This document shows positions 27,736 through 37,638 of a DNA stretch of 52,816 nt, piece by piece; position 1 is the stretch's first letter; each line of letters starts with the position of its first letter. The stretch comes from Halieaceae bacterium. GTDB lineage: Bacteria > Pseudomonadota > Gammaproteobacteria > Pseudomonadales > Halieaceae. Under the pieces are notes generated by a model, which was not told where the DNA came from, ran no database searches, and saw only the letters and a list, made by a program, of their open reading frames with translations. The translations under genes and the position numbers were made by a program. Where the stretch lies: the NCBI GenBank assembly GCA_028280635.1, contig JANQLM010000088.1, forward strand, positions 1 to 52,816, written 5' to 3'.

Positions 27736-28992
27736 ATGGAAGAAGGGGATTACCATCCTGGTATAGCAGGGAGCTGTCTTCGCAATCTGCTGTATGCGCG
27801 CTGCGTTGCCATCCTGGCATACGCGGCTGTGCTGATGTTGCTGCTGTCGCGTGGCACCGAGCAGGCGCCCGGCGAGGGCTACCTGATGGTGCTGGGTGCG
27901 CTCACCCTGATCACCCTGTTCAGCTTTCTGCGCATGACCAAACCCTGGCCGGTTCGCGACGCCGAGTGTTTCGCGCAACTGGTGCTGGACATCCTTGGGC
28001 TCAGCGCCCTGCTCTACTTCAGCGGCGGAGCCCAAAACCCCCTGGTGGCCTACTACCTGGTGTTGATTGGCTTTGGCGCCATCATGACGCCCAGGCTGTA
28101 CAGCCGCATTATCACAATTCTGTGTATTGCCAGTTTCGTTGGCCTGGCGGTCTGGCATCAGGCGATACCGATGTTTCACGCCCCCGCGTCCGAACAATTG
28201 ACGGCGGCGACGTTGGTCGGCTGGGTGTCAATGCTGCTGGCCGCTGCAGTGCTGAGTTGGTTTGGCGGAGATATGGCGGTGTCGGTGCGAAAGGCCCTGC
28301 GCGAGCCTGCAGACGCCCGCGAAAACGATCACGAGCAACAGCAACTCAGCGCCCTGGCCGGCCTGGCGGCAGGAACGGCGGAAGAGCTCGGCACTCCGCT
28401 GGGCACCATGTCAGCCCTGGTCGAGGAGCTCAGCGAGGTCGCCAGCAGTGAGAAGAACCGCGAGGACTTCCATCTGCTGGCGGAGCAGTTGGACCATTGT
28501 CGGGGCATCCTGGAAAAGCTCTCCAAGACCGCGCGCCTCACCGAGGGCGGTGAAAAACGCTGGGTAGAACTGGCGGGCTTCGTGGAGGCCACGGTCAACC
28601 AGTGGCTGCGCTCGCGACCCGAGGCGGATGCCGAGGTCACGGTGTCAGGCTCCGGCGAGTCTCCACGCCTTGAGGCGGAATACGGACTGTCACAGGCACT
28701 GGAGCACCTGCTCAATAACGCCGCGGATGCTGCACCGAAAGATATTCGTGTCGATGTGCGCTGGAATGCGGGCAGCTGCCAGCTACGGATAGATGACAGC
28801 GGCGGCGGGTTCCCGGAATCCATGCTGGGCGTCCGTCGCAAGCCGACGGTAGTGAAGAAATCCGAAGGCCTGGGCATCGGCCTGCTGCTGTGCAACGCCA
28901 CCATCACGCGTTACGGCGGCACCCTTGAACTGACCAACCGCAAGCAGGGCGGAGCGCGAGTATTGATTACCCTGCCGAGGACGGACGCCTAG
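27736..28992 (+). CDS. RegB/PrrB-like membrane sensor kinase lacking the phosphoacceptor histidine
   Basis: The 418-aa protein has about six hydrophobic segments in residues 20-180, then a dimerisation helix and an ATPase domain. The H-box reads [17 protein letters not shown]; RegB-type kinases have AAHELGTPL here, so the phosphorylated His is replaced by Glu216. The N-box ([10 protein letters not shown]), the G1 box (DDSGGGFP) and the G2 box (GLGIGLLL) are intact. No response regulator gene is adjacent. It may be a pseudo-kinase or an allosteric partner of another kinase. The start is ATG 27736; GTG 27712 in frame would add eight residues. Its end overlaps lipB by four bases. Confidence 0.88.
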   Translation: MEEGDYHPGIAGSCLRNLLYARCVAILAYAAVLMLLLSRGTEQAPGEGYLMVLGALTLITLFSFLRMTKPWPVRDAECFAQLVLDILGLSALLYFSGGAQNPLVAYYLVLIGFGAIMTPRLYSRIITILCIASFVGLAVWHQAIPMFHAPASEQLTAATLVGWVSMLLAAAVLSWFGGDMAVSVRKALREPADARENDHEQQQLSALAGLAAGTAEELGTPLGTMSALVEELSEVASSEKNREDFHLLAEQLDHCRGILEKLSKTARLTEGGEKRWVELAGFVEATVNQWLRSRPEADAEVTVSGSGESPRLEAEYGLSQALEHLLNNAADAAPKDIRVDVRWNAGSCQLRIDDSGGGFPESMLGVRRKPTVVKKSEGLGIGLLLCNATITRYGGTLELTNRKQGGARVLITLPRTDA

Positions 28993-29615
28993 GCGGACAC
29001 CGGCTCCGGCAGCCGGGCCTGCAGCTGTTCCAGCAGCGCCTCACCAACTGTGTCCATGCCCGGCTGAGCGACCCCGGGCGGCAGGCAGTCGCGCAGGCAG
29101 GTCACAGCCATGCCCTCGTAACCGCAGGGATTGATGCGGGAAAACGGTTCCAGGTCCATGTCCACATTGAGGGCCAGGCCGTGATAGCTGCAGCCGCGCC
29201 GTACCCGTAAACCCAGCGAGGCGATCTTGGCGTCGCCCACGTAGACCCCGGGCGCGTCACGGCGCGGCGCCGCCGCAATACCATACTCACCGAGCAGGGC
29301 GACGACACTCTCTTCAATGAGGTCAACCAGGGCCCGCACACCCATCCCGCGCCGCCGCAAATCCAGCAGCAGGTAGACCACCCACTGGCCAGGTCCGTGA
29401 TAGGTTACCTGGCCGCCGCGATCCGCCTGTACCACCGGGATGTCGCCGGGCACCAGCAGGTGTTCCGGTTTGCCGGCCTGCCCCTGGGTGAACACGGGTG
29501 AATGTTGCAACAGCCACAGCTGGTCGTCGCTGTGCTCGTCGCGCTGGTCGGTGAACGCCCGCATGTCACGCCAGACGTCGAGATAATCGACTTCACCGAG
29601 GCGCCGTATCTGCAT
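28989..29615 (-). CDS. lipB: LipB, octanoyltransferase of lipoate synthesis
   Basis: LipB moves octanoyl groups from acyl-carrier protein to lipoyl domains of 2-oxoacid dehydrogenases. The 208-aa protein has the signature [22 protein letters not shown], the catalytic Lys in [11 protein letters not shown] and the acyl-accepting Cys in INPCGYEGM. It is the last gene of the minus-strand run dacA-ybeD-lipB; lipA is not in the window. The 3' end overlaps the kinase gene on the other strand by four bases. Confidence 0.97.
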   Translation of the reverse strand: MQIRRLGEVDYLDVWRDMRAFTDQRDEHSDDQLWLLQHSPVFTQGQAGKPEHLLVPGDIPVVQADRGGQVTYHGPGQWVVYLLLDLRRRGMGVRALVDLIEESVVALLGEYGIAAAPRRDAPGVYVGDAKIASLGLRVRRGCSYHGLALNVDMDLEPFSRINPCGYEGMAVTCLRDCLPPGVAQPGMDTVGEALLEQLQARLPEPVSA

Positions 29616-29627
29616 GCCGCCCAGGGC

Positions 29628-29900
29628 CTAGATAACCATCTGCACCAGCCCGGTGGCGAGTAGGTCCTGGTGCAGTGCTTCAAGCTGGGGTTTGCCGGTG
29701 GCGGTGATTTGCACGGAGAGAGAGACAAAAGTGCCCTCGCGGCTGGCGCGCAGCCTGACACTGTCGCGCGGGAAACCCGGCGCATGGCGCTCGATCACCT
29801 CAACAATGGTGGCCTCGAATTCCGGGACGCTGCGACCCAACACCTTGACCGGGTAATCGCAGGGAAATTCAATCTTGGGGGGTTCCACTTTCTTATCCAC
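29628..29900 (-). CDS. ybeD: YbeD (DUF493) family protein
   Basis: This is a 90-aa ferredoxin-like-fold protein of the DUF493 family, commonly between dacA and lipB and thought to be regulatory because of its ACT-like fold. Seen here are IEFPCDYPVKVLGRSVPEFE at the start and the C-terminal LLATGLVQMVI. The start is GTG at 29900. The gap to lipB is 12 bases. Confidence 0.93.
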   Translation of the reverse strand: MDKKVEPPKIEFPCDYPVKVLGRSVPEFEATIVEVIERHAPGFPRDSVRLRASREGTFVSLSVQITATGKPQLEALHQDLLATGLVQMVI

Positions 29901-29929
29901 GCGCTTGCCTTATCCAACCTGGCCGGCCA

Positions 29930-31105
29930 TCAATTGCCGAACAACTCAATGAAAAACAGCTTGATGCTATCCCACAGGCGCGCAAAGAATCCCGCCTGCT
30001 CTACCGTCTGCAGGGCAACCAGAGGTTCATTCAACAGGGTTTCCCCTTCCAGCTTCACCAATAGCGCCCCGTAGGTATCACCCTGCGCCACCGGCGCCTT
30101 GATGACTTTGTCGATCTCCATGACGGCGTCGAGGTCGTCGCGGCTACCGCGGGGAATGGTCATGCGTATAGTGCGATCAACACCCAGGGACAGGGTCTGC
30201 TGCTGCCCCATCCACAGGCGCGTGGTGGCGAGCTCTTCCCCGGCGCTGTACAGGGAGAGGGTTTCAAAGGTGCGGAAGCCGTAGTTCAGGAGTTTGCGCG
30301 ATTCCGCCTTGCGCGAGCGTTCACTGTCCGCCCCCAGCACGACGGAAACCAGCCGCATGCCGTTGCGTTTGGCGGAGGCCACCAGGCAGTAGCCTGCCTC
30401 CTCCGTGTGCCCGGTCTTCAGGCCGTCTACCGAGGGGTCTTCCGCCAGCAGCGCATTGCGGTTGTACTGGCGGATATTGTTGTAGGTGTATTCACGTTCC
30501 TTGTAGAGCGCGTAGTCCTCGGGGTAACGCTCGATCAGGGCCTTGGCCAGCAGCACCAGGTCGCGGGCCGTGGTGTAATGCTCCGGGTCAGGCAGCCCGT
30601 GGGAGTTGACGTAGTGGGTGCCAGTCATGCCGAGGTCAGCGGCGTGGGCATTCATCATGTCGGCAAAGGCGCTCTCGCTGCCAGCCACGTGTTCCGCAAT
30701 CGCCACGCTGGCATCATTGCCCGAGGAAATCACCACCCCGCGATGCAGCTGCAACAGGCTGACCGGCTTGCCGGGTTCGATCCACATCAGCGATGAGCCG
30801 GCGAATACCGGGTTCTGCGCCCAGGCATTCTCACTGACCTGCACCATGTCATCGTTGCTCACCCGGCCTGAGGCCAACTCACTGGCCAGCACATAGCTGG
30901 TCATCAGCTTGGTGAGACTGGCAGGCGCCAGGCGCTCATCCGCATTACGCTCGGTAATCACATAGCCGGTGTCGGCATCGATCAGCAGCCAGGCGCTGGC
31001 GGCCACATCCGGGGGCGGCGGCAGCACGGCCGACCGGGCCGGGGCTGCGACGGCAGAAACAAGGGACAAAAGCAGGCTGGTCAGCAGGACTGAAAGTCGG
31101 TTCAT
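29930..31105 (-). CDS. dacA: D-alanyl-D-alanine carboxypeptidase, PBP5/6 type
   Basis: This enzyme removes the terminal D-Ala from peptidoglycan pentapeptides at the periplasmic face. The 391-aa protein has a signal peptide (about 1-25), the active-site SLTKLM (Ser-x-x-Lys), the SGN triad in VISSGNDAS and the KTG box in DGLKTGHTEEAGYC. The all-beta domain II follows, with a C-terminal amphipathic helix (FFARLWDSIKLFFIELF) that anchors it to the inner membrane. It lies in the mrdA-rodA-mltB-rlpA-dacA elongation cluster. Confidence 0.96.
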   Translation of the reverse strand: MNRLSVLLTSLLLSLVSAVAAPARSAVLPPPPDVAASAWLLIDADTGYVITERNADERLAPASLTKLMTSYVLASELASGRVSNDDMVQVSENAWAQNPVFAGSSLMWIEPGKPVSLLQLHRGVVISSGNDASVAIAEHVAGSESAFADMMNAHAADLGMTGTHYVNSHGLPDPEHYTTARDLVLLAKALIERYPEDYALYKEREYTYNNIRQYNRNALLAEDPSVDGLKTGHTEEAGYCLVASAKRNGMRLVSVVLGADSERSRKAESRKLLNYGFRTFETLSLYSAGEELATTRLWMGQQQTLSLGVDRTIRMTIPRGSRDDLDAVMEIDKVIKAPVAQGDTYGALLVKLEGETLLNEPLVALQTVEQAGFFARLWDSIKLFFIELFGN

Positions 31106-31225
31106 GGGACCTTTATTGAGTTGGCTGGTTACGGCGGGCCGGTTGGCAGGAATGTTAACGTATGCGAGCGGGCGGCGAAATACGGCAGTCGCAGGCCGGG
31201 CCTGTTCACACTACCTGAGTTGGCC

Positions 31226-32017
31226 CTAGTCCGGCATCAGCCGGGTTTCCGCGTAGCCCAGGGTTTTGAGCCGGGATTGCAATGCCAGCAGGCGCTGCTG
31301 GTCATCCACCGGGCCTACCCGGACGCGGAAGAAGGCGCTGTCACCCAGCACGATTTCCGATACCGCCACCGGCGCCGTCATCTGGTCACTGAGCCGCCGG
31401 CCCAGGGCATAGGCGCTGTCCGGCTCGCTGAATGATCCCACCTGGATATAGCGGTAATGAGGAGCAGGCGGCTTGCCCAGCAGGCCCCCGGCGCGCAGGT
31501 CGCGATGGCCCGGCACCTCGATATAGGTGACCTCCACCGCCGCGGTGCCGAGTTCGGCAAACCCCAGCCTCACCGCCGCCGCGTAGGACAGGTCAATGAT
31601 GCGGTCAGGATGGAAAGGGCCCCGGTCATTCACACGCACGACCATACTGCGCCCATTGTCGAGGTTGGTGACCCGGACATAACCCGGAATGGGCAGCGAG
31701 CGATGCGCCGCCGTGGCCAGGTAGGCGTTGAAGGTTTCCCCGTTGGCGGTCTTACGGCCGTGAAACTTGCGTCCATACCAGGATGCGCGCCCGCGTTCCC
31801 GGTAGCCGCTGGCACTGTCCATCACCCGGTAGGTCTGTCCGTTGACCTGGTAGGGGCTGGTATTGCCGGCCGCCACTACCCGCTCCGGGCGCGGGATGGG
31901 TTCCACGACCTCGTCGGCGGACAGCTCGTACAGGGGCTTGCCGTCACCGGGCTCAAAGCTGCCGGTACAGGCGGACAGCAGCAGCGGCAGCAACAGTGCT
32001 TTGCGAAGTGCGCTCAC
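31226..32017 (-). CDS. rlpA: RlpA, septal lytic transglycosylase lipoprotein with SPOR domain
   Basis: RlpA cuts denuded glycan strands at the septum in Pseudomonas. The 263-aa protein has a lipobox LLSAC (Cys16). A double-psi beta-barrel follows (about 70-165) with the family motif GRASWYGRKFHGRKTANGE and the catalytic Asp region VRVNDRGPFHPDRIIDLSY. The C-terminal SPOR domain (about 185-260) starts YRYIQVGSFSEPDSA. The GTG start overlaps the mltB stop (GTGA). Confidence 0.95.
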   Translation of the reverse strand: MSALRKALLLPLLLSACTGSFEPGDGKPLYELSADEVVEPIPRPERVVAAGNTSPYQVNGQTYRVMDSASGYRERGRASWYGRKFHGRKTANGETFNAYLATAAHRSLPIPGYVRVTNLDNGRSMVVRVNDRGPFHPDRIIDLSYAAAVRLGFAELGTAAVEVTYIEVPGHRDLRAGGLLGKPPAPHYRYIQVGSFSEPDSAYALGRRLSDQMTAPVAVSEIVLGDSAFFRVRVGPVDDQQRLLALQSRLKTLGYAETRLMPD

Positions 32018-33021
32018 AGGCGTTCCCGGATCGCTTCGCTGAGCTGGTATACCGCCATGGCATACATGGCGCTGTGGTTATACCGGGTGATCACATAAAA
32101 ATTGTGCCAGCCGAGCCAGAACTCCTCGCCCGCCTCACCCTCGAAGGCCATCACGGTGGCGAGGGTATCCGGCGCCATCTCTACCGTGGGGAAAACGCCT
32201 CCGGTGGCCAGCACCGCCAGGCTGCGGCGCGGCTTGAGACCGTCGTTCATCCAGTCACGACGGGGATCCGCGGACACCGTGGCGGCCGCTGTGACCGGCA
32301 GACCGGAACGCCAACGGTGGCGTTTGAAGTAATTGGCTACGCTGCCGATGGCATCTATCGGGTTGTCGATGATATCCACCACCCCGTCGCCATCGAAGTC
32401 TACCGCGTAGGCGCGGTAGGAACTGGGGATGAACTGGCCAAAGCCCATCGCGCCGGCGTAGGAACCTTTCAGTTCCGCCGCGGGCAGGCCCTGCTCGCGG
32501 GTCATCAGCAGGTAGGCGCGCAACTCGCCGCTGAAAAACGGGGAACGTGGCGGGTAGTCGAAGGCCAGGGTTGAGAGTGCGTCGATCACCCGGTAGCGGC
32601 CCTTGTGACGGCCGTAGCGCGTCTCCACACCGATGATGGCTGCGATCAGTTCCGCGGGCACCCCGTACTGCCGCTCCGCGCGCTCCAGGCTGTCGGCGTA
32701 GCGCCGCGAGAACTCCACGCCCTGCTGGGTGCGCGCCTCGGTAACGAAAATCTTGCGGTACTCATGCCAGGGTTTGGTTTTCTCAGCGGGCCGGGCAATC
32801 GCCTCGATAATCGAGTCCTTGCGGGCAGCGCCGGCGAACAGCGTCTCCAGCTCGGCGCGATCAAAGCCCTCGGTGCGCACCATTTCATCGATCAGGGCCC
32901 GGGCGGCGGGATGATCACCGTAGCTCTGCTCGTCGCCGTCCGCACCCCATGCCAGCAGCGGTAGTGCGACCAGCAACAGGGCCCCGCGCAGGCAGGTCAC
33001 GGACGACTGCACCCAATTCAT
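32014..33021 (-). CDS. mltB: MltB, membrane-bound lytic murein transglycosylase B
   Basis: MltB cleaves peptidoglycan glycan strands. The 335-aa protein has an N-terminal signal (ALLLVALPLLAWG) without a lipobox Cys, so it may be the soluble periplasmic form. The catalytic Glu is in IGVETRYGRHKG, and the MltB signature AMGFGQFIPSSYRAYAVDFDGDG follows. ATG 33021 is chosen for its AGGAG site 11 bases upstream; a GTG at 33054 would add 11 residues but its ribosome-binding site is too close. Confidence 0.93.
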   Translation of the reverse strand: MNWVQSSVTCLRGALLLVALPLLAWGADGDEQSYGDHPAARALIDEMVRTEGFDRAELETLFAGAARKDSIIEAIARPAEKTKPWHEYRKIFVTEARTQQGVEFSRRYADSLERAERQYGVPAELIAAIIGVETRYGRHKGRYRVIDALSTLAFDYPPRSPFFSGELRAYLLMTREQGLPAAELKGSYAGAMGFGQFIPSSYRAYAVDFDGDGVVDIIDNPIDAIGSVANYFKRHRWRSGLPVTAAATVSADPRRDWMNDGLKPRRSLAVLATGGVFPTVEMAPDTLATVMAFEGEAGEEFWLGWHNFYVITRYNHSAMYAMAVYQLSEAIRERL

Positions 33022-33157
33022 AACAAAATTCACTCCTGTCGGTCGCTTCACCACTCCTCCACTCTTTCACCGCCCCGTGCACCAACTCCGGGGCTATTTA
33101 CTGCGCCTTTTGATGCACCTTATATTGCGTCTTCTATTACGCTTTCCACTGCGCGCG

Positions 33158-34297
33158 CTATTGGACTACCAGCCGCCGTTCGGTGCTGATCGCCATCAGG
33201 ATTCCGAAGCCCGCCATCAGCGTCACGATCGATGTGCCACCGGCACTCACCAGCGGCAGCGGCACACCCACCACCGGCAACAGCCCCGATACCATGCCCA
33301 TATTCACAAACACATAGACAAAGAAGGTCAGCGTCAGGGCCGCGGCCACCAGCCTCGAGAAGCTGTCCTGGGCGTGCATGCCGATCCAGAAACCGCGCAC
33401 GAAAATCAGCACATAAATTGCCAGCAGCAGGATCACGCCGCGCAGGCCAAATTCTTCCGCCAGCACGGCGATGATGAAATCGGTGTGGCTCTCGGGCAGG
33501 AAATCGAGCTGGGACTGGGTGCCGTTGAGCCAGCCCTTGCCGCTCCAGCCCCCGGAACCGATGGCCGTCTTGGACTGGGTGATATTCCAACCGGTGCCGA
33601 GCTTGTCGCGTTCCGGGCTCAGCAGGGTGAGTATGCGCTGGCGCTGGTAGTCGTGCAGCAGATAGACCCAGGCGGGCCAGGCGGAGAGCACGGCCAGCAC
33701 CCCGGCGCCGAATATCACCCGCCAGCTAATCCCGGCCATGAACAACACGATCAGCCCCGAGGCCGACACCAGCAGCGCGGTGCCGAGGTCAGGCTGGCGC
33801 ACGATCAGTGCCGCGGGCACACCCACCAGCACCAGGCTGGCGAGGATATTGATAAACCGCGGCGGCAGGATGCGTGCCGCCAGGTACCAGGACATCATCA
33901 GCGGCATGGCCAGTTTCATCAGCTCGGAGGGCTGGAAACGGAACCCGCCGATGGACAGCCAGCGCTGGGCACCCTTGGCACCCACCCCGAATACCAGCAC
34001 CCCCACCAGCAGCGCCAGTCCACCCAGGTAAATCGCCGGCGCCCAGCGTCGATAGCGTTGCACGCTGACCTGGGCGGCGGCCAGCATCACGGTGTAGGCA
34101 ATCACAAAGTACTCGGCCTGGCGGATGACGGCACCGAGCCGCTGGCCGCTGGCGGAGTACAGCACCACCAACCCGTACACAGTGAGGGCAATCAACAGGA
34201 ACAGCAGTGGGAAATCAATGTGAAAGCGCTCGGAGATCGCCGGGCGCCGGGCCAGGTCGCTGGAAGCCGAGGGCATCTGGCGCACATATTCAGCCAC
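33158..34297 (-). CDS. rodA: RodA, SEDS peptidoglycan glycosyltransferase
   Basis: RodA polymerises glycan strands for side-wall growth together with PBP2. The 379-aa protein has about ten membrane helices and the SEDS motifs LGTGWNITQSKTAIGSGGW (containing the catalytic-loop region) and PLPLVSAGGTSIV near the end. The start is GTG 34297, inside the mrdA gene (eight-base overlap). Confidence 0.97.
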   Translation of the reverse strand: MAEYVRQMPSASSDLARRPAISERFHIDFPLLFLLIALTVYGLVVLYSASGQRLGAVIRQAEYFVIAYTVMLAAAQVSVQRYRRWAPAIYLGGLALLVGVLVFGVGAKGAQRWLSIGGFRFQPSELMKLAMPLMMSWYLAARILPPRFINILASLVLVGVPAALIVRQPDLGTALLVSASGLIVLFMAGISWRVIFGAGVLAVLSAWPAWVYLLHDYQRQRILTLLSPERDKLGTGWNITQSKTAIGSGGWSGKGWLNGTQSQLDFLPESHTDFIIAVLAEEFGLRGVILLLAIYVLIFVRGFWIGMHAQDSFSRLVAAALTLTFFVYVFVNMGMVSGLLPVVGVPLPLVSAGGTSIVTLMAGFGILMAISTERRLVVQ

Positions 34298-36146
34298 GAT
34301 CAGCCAGCTCCTGGCCCATCAGGTAACGCTCGATGACTTCCCGGGCAATCGGCGCCGCCACCGTGCTGCCGCCACCGCCGTTCTCTACCACCACCGCGAC
34401 GGCGATGGCCGGAGCTTCGTAAGGCGCAAAGGCCACAAACAGGCCGTGGTCGCGGTAGCGTTCTTCCAGCGCCTCCTCGTCATACTCGGCGTCCTGGGCA
34501 ATGCCGACCACCTGGGCGGTGCCGCTCTTGCCCGCCATGGTAAACGCGGAACCCCGGCCAACAGCCCGGGCCGACCCGCGCGCGCCGTGAAACACCGCGT
34601 GCATGGCCTCGTGAATCACCTGCCAGTTGGTCTCTTCGGCTTCCACGATTGTGGCCGGCGCCCAGGCCGAAGGTTCGCCGTTGACGGCGCGCAGAAGGTG
34701 GGGCGTAAACTGAAGGCCGCGGCTCGCCAGCACCGAGGTGGCCACCGCCAGTTGTACCGGGGTCGCCAGCATATAGCCCTGGCCGATGCCGACGTTGAGG
34801 GTTTCGCCCGGGAACCAGACCTCTCCCCGGGCCCGCCGCTTCCAATCACTGGAGGGCAGGATGCCGCCACGCTCATTGGTGGTATCCAGCCCGGTGGCGG
34901 AACCGAGACCGAAAGGCTCCGTGAACTCATGCAGGCGATCGATTCCCATGCGGTGGGCGAGGTCGTAGAAATAGACGTCGCAGGATTCCTCAATCGCCTG
35001 GTGCAGGTCCACTTCGCTGCCATGGCCGGTACCCCGAATCCGCAGGGTCCAGTCGCGGAAGCGCCGCTCCTCGCCCGGTAGCCGGTACCAGCCCGGGTCC
35101 CGTATCGTGGTTTCCGGCGTGATCAGGCCATACTCCAGGCCGGCCAGCCCAAAAATCGGCTTCACGGTAGAGCCCGGCGGGTACTGGCCCTGCACGGCCC
35201 GATTGAACAGGGGCAGGTTCGGGGAGTCGCGCAGGGCCGAGTAATCCCGGGCGCTGATGCCATTGACGAACAGGTTGCTGTCGAAGCCCGGGGCGCTCAC
35301 CAGGGCCAGCAATTCCCCGTTGCGAGGGTCCATGGCCACCACGGCTCCGCGACGCCCCTCAAGCGCGGCGTAGGCCGCCTCCTGCACCCGCACGTCAAGT
35401 GACAGGGTCAGGTCTGACCCCGGTACCGGGTCGGTGCGCTCCAGCACACGCAGTACGCGGCCGAGGGCATTGGTCTCGACGTTCTGGTAGCCGACGTTGC
35501 CGTGCAGCAGGTCCTCGTAGTATTTCTCGATACCGATCTTGCCGATGTGGTTGGTGCCGCGGTAATTCACCTCGTCGAGCTGGCGCTGCTCTTCTTCATT
35601 GATGCGGCCCACATAGCCGAGAGCATGGGAGAACAGTTCGCCCTGGGGATAGTGGCGTATGAGCTGGGCATCCACCACCACGCCCGGCAGCCGGTAACGG
35701 TTTACCGCCAGCAGGGCGCGCTCCTGTTCGCTAAGGCGGAAATGCAGGGGCACAGCCTCGTAGGGCCTGCGGCGGCGGCTGCGGGTCTCGAACTTCTCCC
35801 GGTCGGAGTCGCTGATCTCAACGATCTCACCCAGGGCCTCCAGGGTTTGCTCCAGGTCCGGCACGCGCTCGAGCACCAGCGAGAGCACAAAGCTGGGGCG
35901 GTTTTCCGCCAGCAACACGCCATTGCGATCGTAGATCAGGCCGCGTTTGGGCGGCAGCGACTGCAACTGGACACGGTTGCGATCCGACTCCGTGCGGTAG
36001 GTTTCGTACTCGGTGATCTGCAGGGAGAAGTAGCGCGCCATCAGCACAATCATCAGGCCCAGTGCCAGCACCAACACAAATACCGTGCGAGCACCGTAGA
36101 TGCGCGATTCGAGGTAGGGATCCTTGAGGGCTACTGCGGGCGCCAT
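34290..36146 (-). CDS. mrdA: PBP2 (MrdA), elongation-specific transpeptidase
   Basis: PBP2 cross-links peptidoglycan in the elongation complex with RodA. The 618-aa class B PBP has one N-terminal membrane helix (about 17-38) and the pedestal region (LPPKRGLIYDRNGVLLAENRP). The transpeptidase active-site Ser is in PPGSTVKPIF, the SxN motif is ESCDVYF-like (Ser-Cys-Asp), and the KSGTAQV box is near residue 530. It is followed by rodA (overlap) and preceded by rlmH (one base). Confidence 0.97.
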   Translation of the reverse strand: MAPAVALKDPYLESRIYGARTVFVLVLALGLMIVLMARYFSLQITEYETYRTESDRNRVQLQSLPPKRGLIYDRNGVLLAENRPSFVLSLVLERVPDLEQTLEALGEIVEISDSDREKFETRSRRRRPYEAVPLHFRLSEQERALLAVNRYRLPGVVVDAQLIRHYPQGELFSHALGYVGRINEEEQRQLDEVNYRGTNHIGKIGIEKYYEDLLHGNVGYQNVETNALGRVLRVLERTDPVPGSDLTLSLDVRVQEAAYAALEGRRGAVVAMDPRNGELLALVSAPGFDSNLFVNGISARDYSALRDSPNLPLFNRAVQGQYPPGSTVKPIFGLAGLEYGLITPETTIRDPGWYRLPGEERRFRDWTLRIRGTGHGSEVDLHQAIEESCDVYFYDLAHRMGIDRLHEFTEPFGLGSATGLDTTNERGGILPSSDWKRRARGEVWFPGETLNVGIGQGYMLATPVQLAVATSVLASRGLQFTPHLLRAVNGEPSAWAPATIVEAEETNWQVIHEAMHAVFHGARGSARAVGRGSAFTMAGKSGTAQVVGIAQDAEYDEEALEERYRDHGLFVAFAPYEAPAIAVAVVVENGGGGSTVAAPIAREVIERYLMGQELADRG

Positions 36147-36147
36147 G

Positions 36148-36618
36148 TCAGCTCCGATGATACGGGTGGCCCGCGTTGATTGTCCAAGCCCGGTAGAGCT
36201 GTTCCACCAGCAGCACGCGCACCAGCGGGTGCGGCAGGGTCAGGGGCGACAGGGACCAGCGCAACTCCGCGGCCTCCAGCAGGGAGGCGTCCAGGCCATC
36301 AGGCCCGCCGATGGCGATACTGTAATTGTCGCCGGACATCTGCCAGTCCGCCAGCCGACCGGCCAGTTGCTCGGTGCTGAAGCTCCTGCCACTCACGTCC
36401 AGCGCTACCAGACGGTCCCGCGCCGGCATGGCGTCGCGAATGCGCCGCGCTTCTTCAGCCATGGCTTTGGCCGGGTTGCGGTCACGGCCACGACCGCCCA
36501 GCGGCAGGTCACGAATGTCGAGCTTGAGCTCCGGTGGCAGGCGCTTGCTGTATTCACCGACAGCTTCATCTACCCACCGGGGCATGCGCGAACCCGGGGA
36601 TAGCACGGTGAGTTTCAC
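36148..36618 (-). CDS. rlmH: RlmH, 23S rRNA pseudouridine-1915 N3-methyltransferase
   Basis: RlmH is a SPOUT methyltransferase that modifies pseudouridine 1915 in helix 69 of 23S rRNA. The 156-aa protein matches the family length and has the C-terminal knot motifs IAIGGPDGL and [20 protein letters not shown]. The start is GTG 36618, overlapping the rsfS stop (GTGA); the open frame continues 39 codons upstream through rsfS but that part is not family-like. Confidence 0.97.
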   Translation of the reverse strand: MKLTVLSPGSRMPRWVDEAVGEYSKRLPPELKLDIRDLPLGGRGRDRNPAKAMAEEARRIRDAMPARDRLVALDVSGRSFSTEQLAGRLADWQMSGDNYSIAIGGPDGLDASLLEAAELRWSLSPLTLPHPLVRVLLVEQLYRAWTINAGHPYHRS

Positions 36619-36962
36619 TCCGGTTGTTCCGCGCTCACCGCCGGCGCTGACCAGAGCCGCTCCAGATCGTAAAAATCGCGGGTGGCCGGCAGCATGACGT
36701 GGACCACCACGCCGCCGAAATCCACCAGCACCCACTCGGCGCCATCCTGGCCCTCGACCCCAAGCGGGCGCTGCTCCTGCTCCTTGGCCTTCATGAGTAC
36801 ATTGTCCGCCAGGGATTTGACATGGCGGTTGGACGTACCGCTGGCGATGACCAGGAAGTCCATCACATCTGTGAGACCCTGCACATCCAGGTCCACAATG
36901 TTCACGCCCTTCAGGTCATCGAGGGCGTCGATAACCAACTGTTTGAGTTCAGCAGATTCCAT
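36615..36962 (-). CDS. rsfS: RsfS, ribosomal silencing factor
   Basis: RsfS binds ribosomal protein L14 and blocks subunit joining during starvation. The 115-aa protein begins [14 protein letters not shown] and has the family core [22 protein letters not shown] plus [28 protein letters not shown]. An AGGAG ribosome-binding site precedes ATG 36962, which lies 14 bases inside the end of nadD. Confidence 0.97.
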   Translation of the reverse strand: MESAELKQLVIDALDDLKGVNIVDLDVQGLTDVMDFLVIASGTSNRHVKSLADNVLMKAKEQEQRPLGVEGQDGAEWVLVDFGGVVVHVMLPATRDFYDLERLWSAPAVSAEQPE

Positions 36963-37638
36963 GTTGCTCCTGTTGATTCGACCCAGGGCCTTCACCGCCG
37001 GCGCCATAAGCCCCCAGCCGCTGGATCATGTCCCACACTGCATCGGGCAGCAGATATCTCGGTGATTGCCCCGCGGCAATCATGTCACGTATCTCGGTGG
37101 CGGCGATGGGTAGCTGCCGCAGTCGCTGCATCACCACGCGGCCAGCCGGGCCGGTATGCAAGTCGGCGGGCGCGCCCCGACGCTCGGCTGCCCAGTTGGC
37201 AACACTGCCGCTGTCGGGTGCCTGCCAGCCGGGCCGCGCCATCACCACCAGGTGTGCAAAATCCAGCAATTCCCGCCAACGGTGCCAGGCGTCCAGCCGC
37301 TCGAGAATATCCGTGCCCACGATCAGGCACATTGGCCGCTCCGGTCCCAGCTCCGCGCGCAGTTCCACCAGGGTATCTATCGTATAAGACGGCCCGTGGC
37401 GGGAAAGTTCGCGTCGATCACACACCAGCCCGGGTTCACTGGCCACCGCCTGTTCCACCATGTCGGCCCGGAGCTCGGGCGACAACTCGGGCGCGCCCCG
37501 CAGCGGCGGCTGGGCGGCGGGCACCAGGCGCACCTGTGTCAGCTCCAGCCTTTCCTTGAGTTCGAGGGCCGAGCGCAGGTGGCCGTGGTGGATAGGGTTG
37601 AAGGTGCCGCCAAAAATGCCGATGGGGCCGCTAGTCAC
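36949..37638 (-). CDS. nadD: NadD, nicotinate-nucleotide adenylyltransferase
   Basis: NadD makes nicotinic acid adenine dinucleotide in NAD synthesis. The 229-aa protein has the nucleotidyltransferase motif [12 protein letters not shown] (residues 10-21) and the C-terminal region [24 protein letters not shown], the ISSTxIR-type motif. The GTG start overlaps the proA stop (GTGA). Confidence 0.96.
   Translation of the reverse strand: MTSGPIGIFGGTFNPIHHGHLRSALELKERLELTQVRLVPAAQPPLRGAPELSPELRADMVEQAVASEPGLVCDRRELSRHGPSYTIDTLVELRAELGPERPMCLIVGTDILERLDAWHRWRELLDFAHLVVMARPGWQAPDSGSVANWAAERRGAPADLHTGPAGRVVMQRLRQLPIAATEIRDMIAAGQSPRYLLPDAVWDMIQRLGAYGAGGEGPGSNQQEQHGIC

Noticed and set aside
33077-34336. 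419-aa ORF antisense to rodA
   Set aside because: Gln/His-rich shadow of a certain membrane protein gene.
34480-35023. Small ORFs within mrdA
   Set aside because: Alternative frames of a certain PBP2 gene without supporting motifs.
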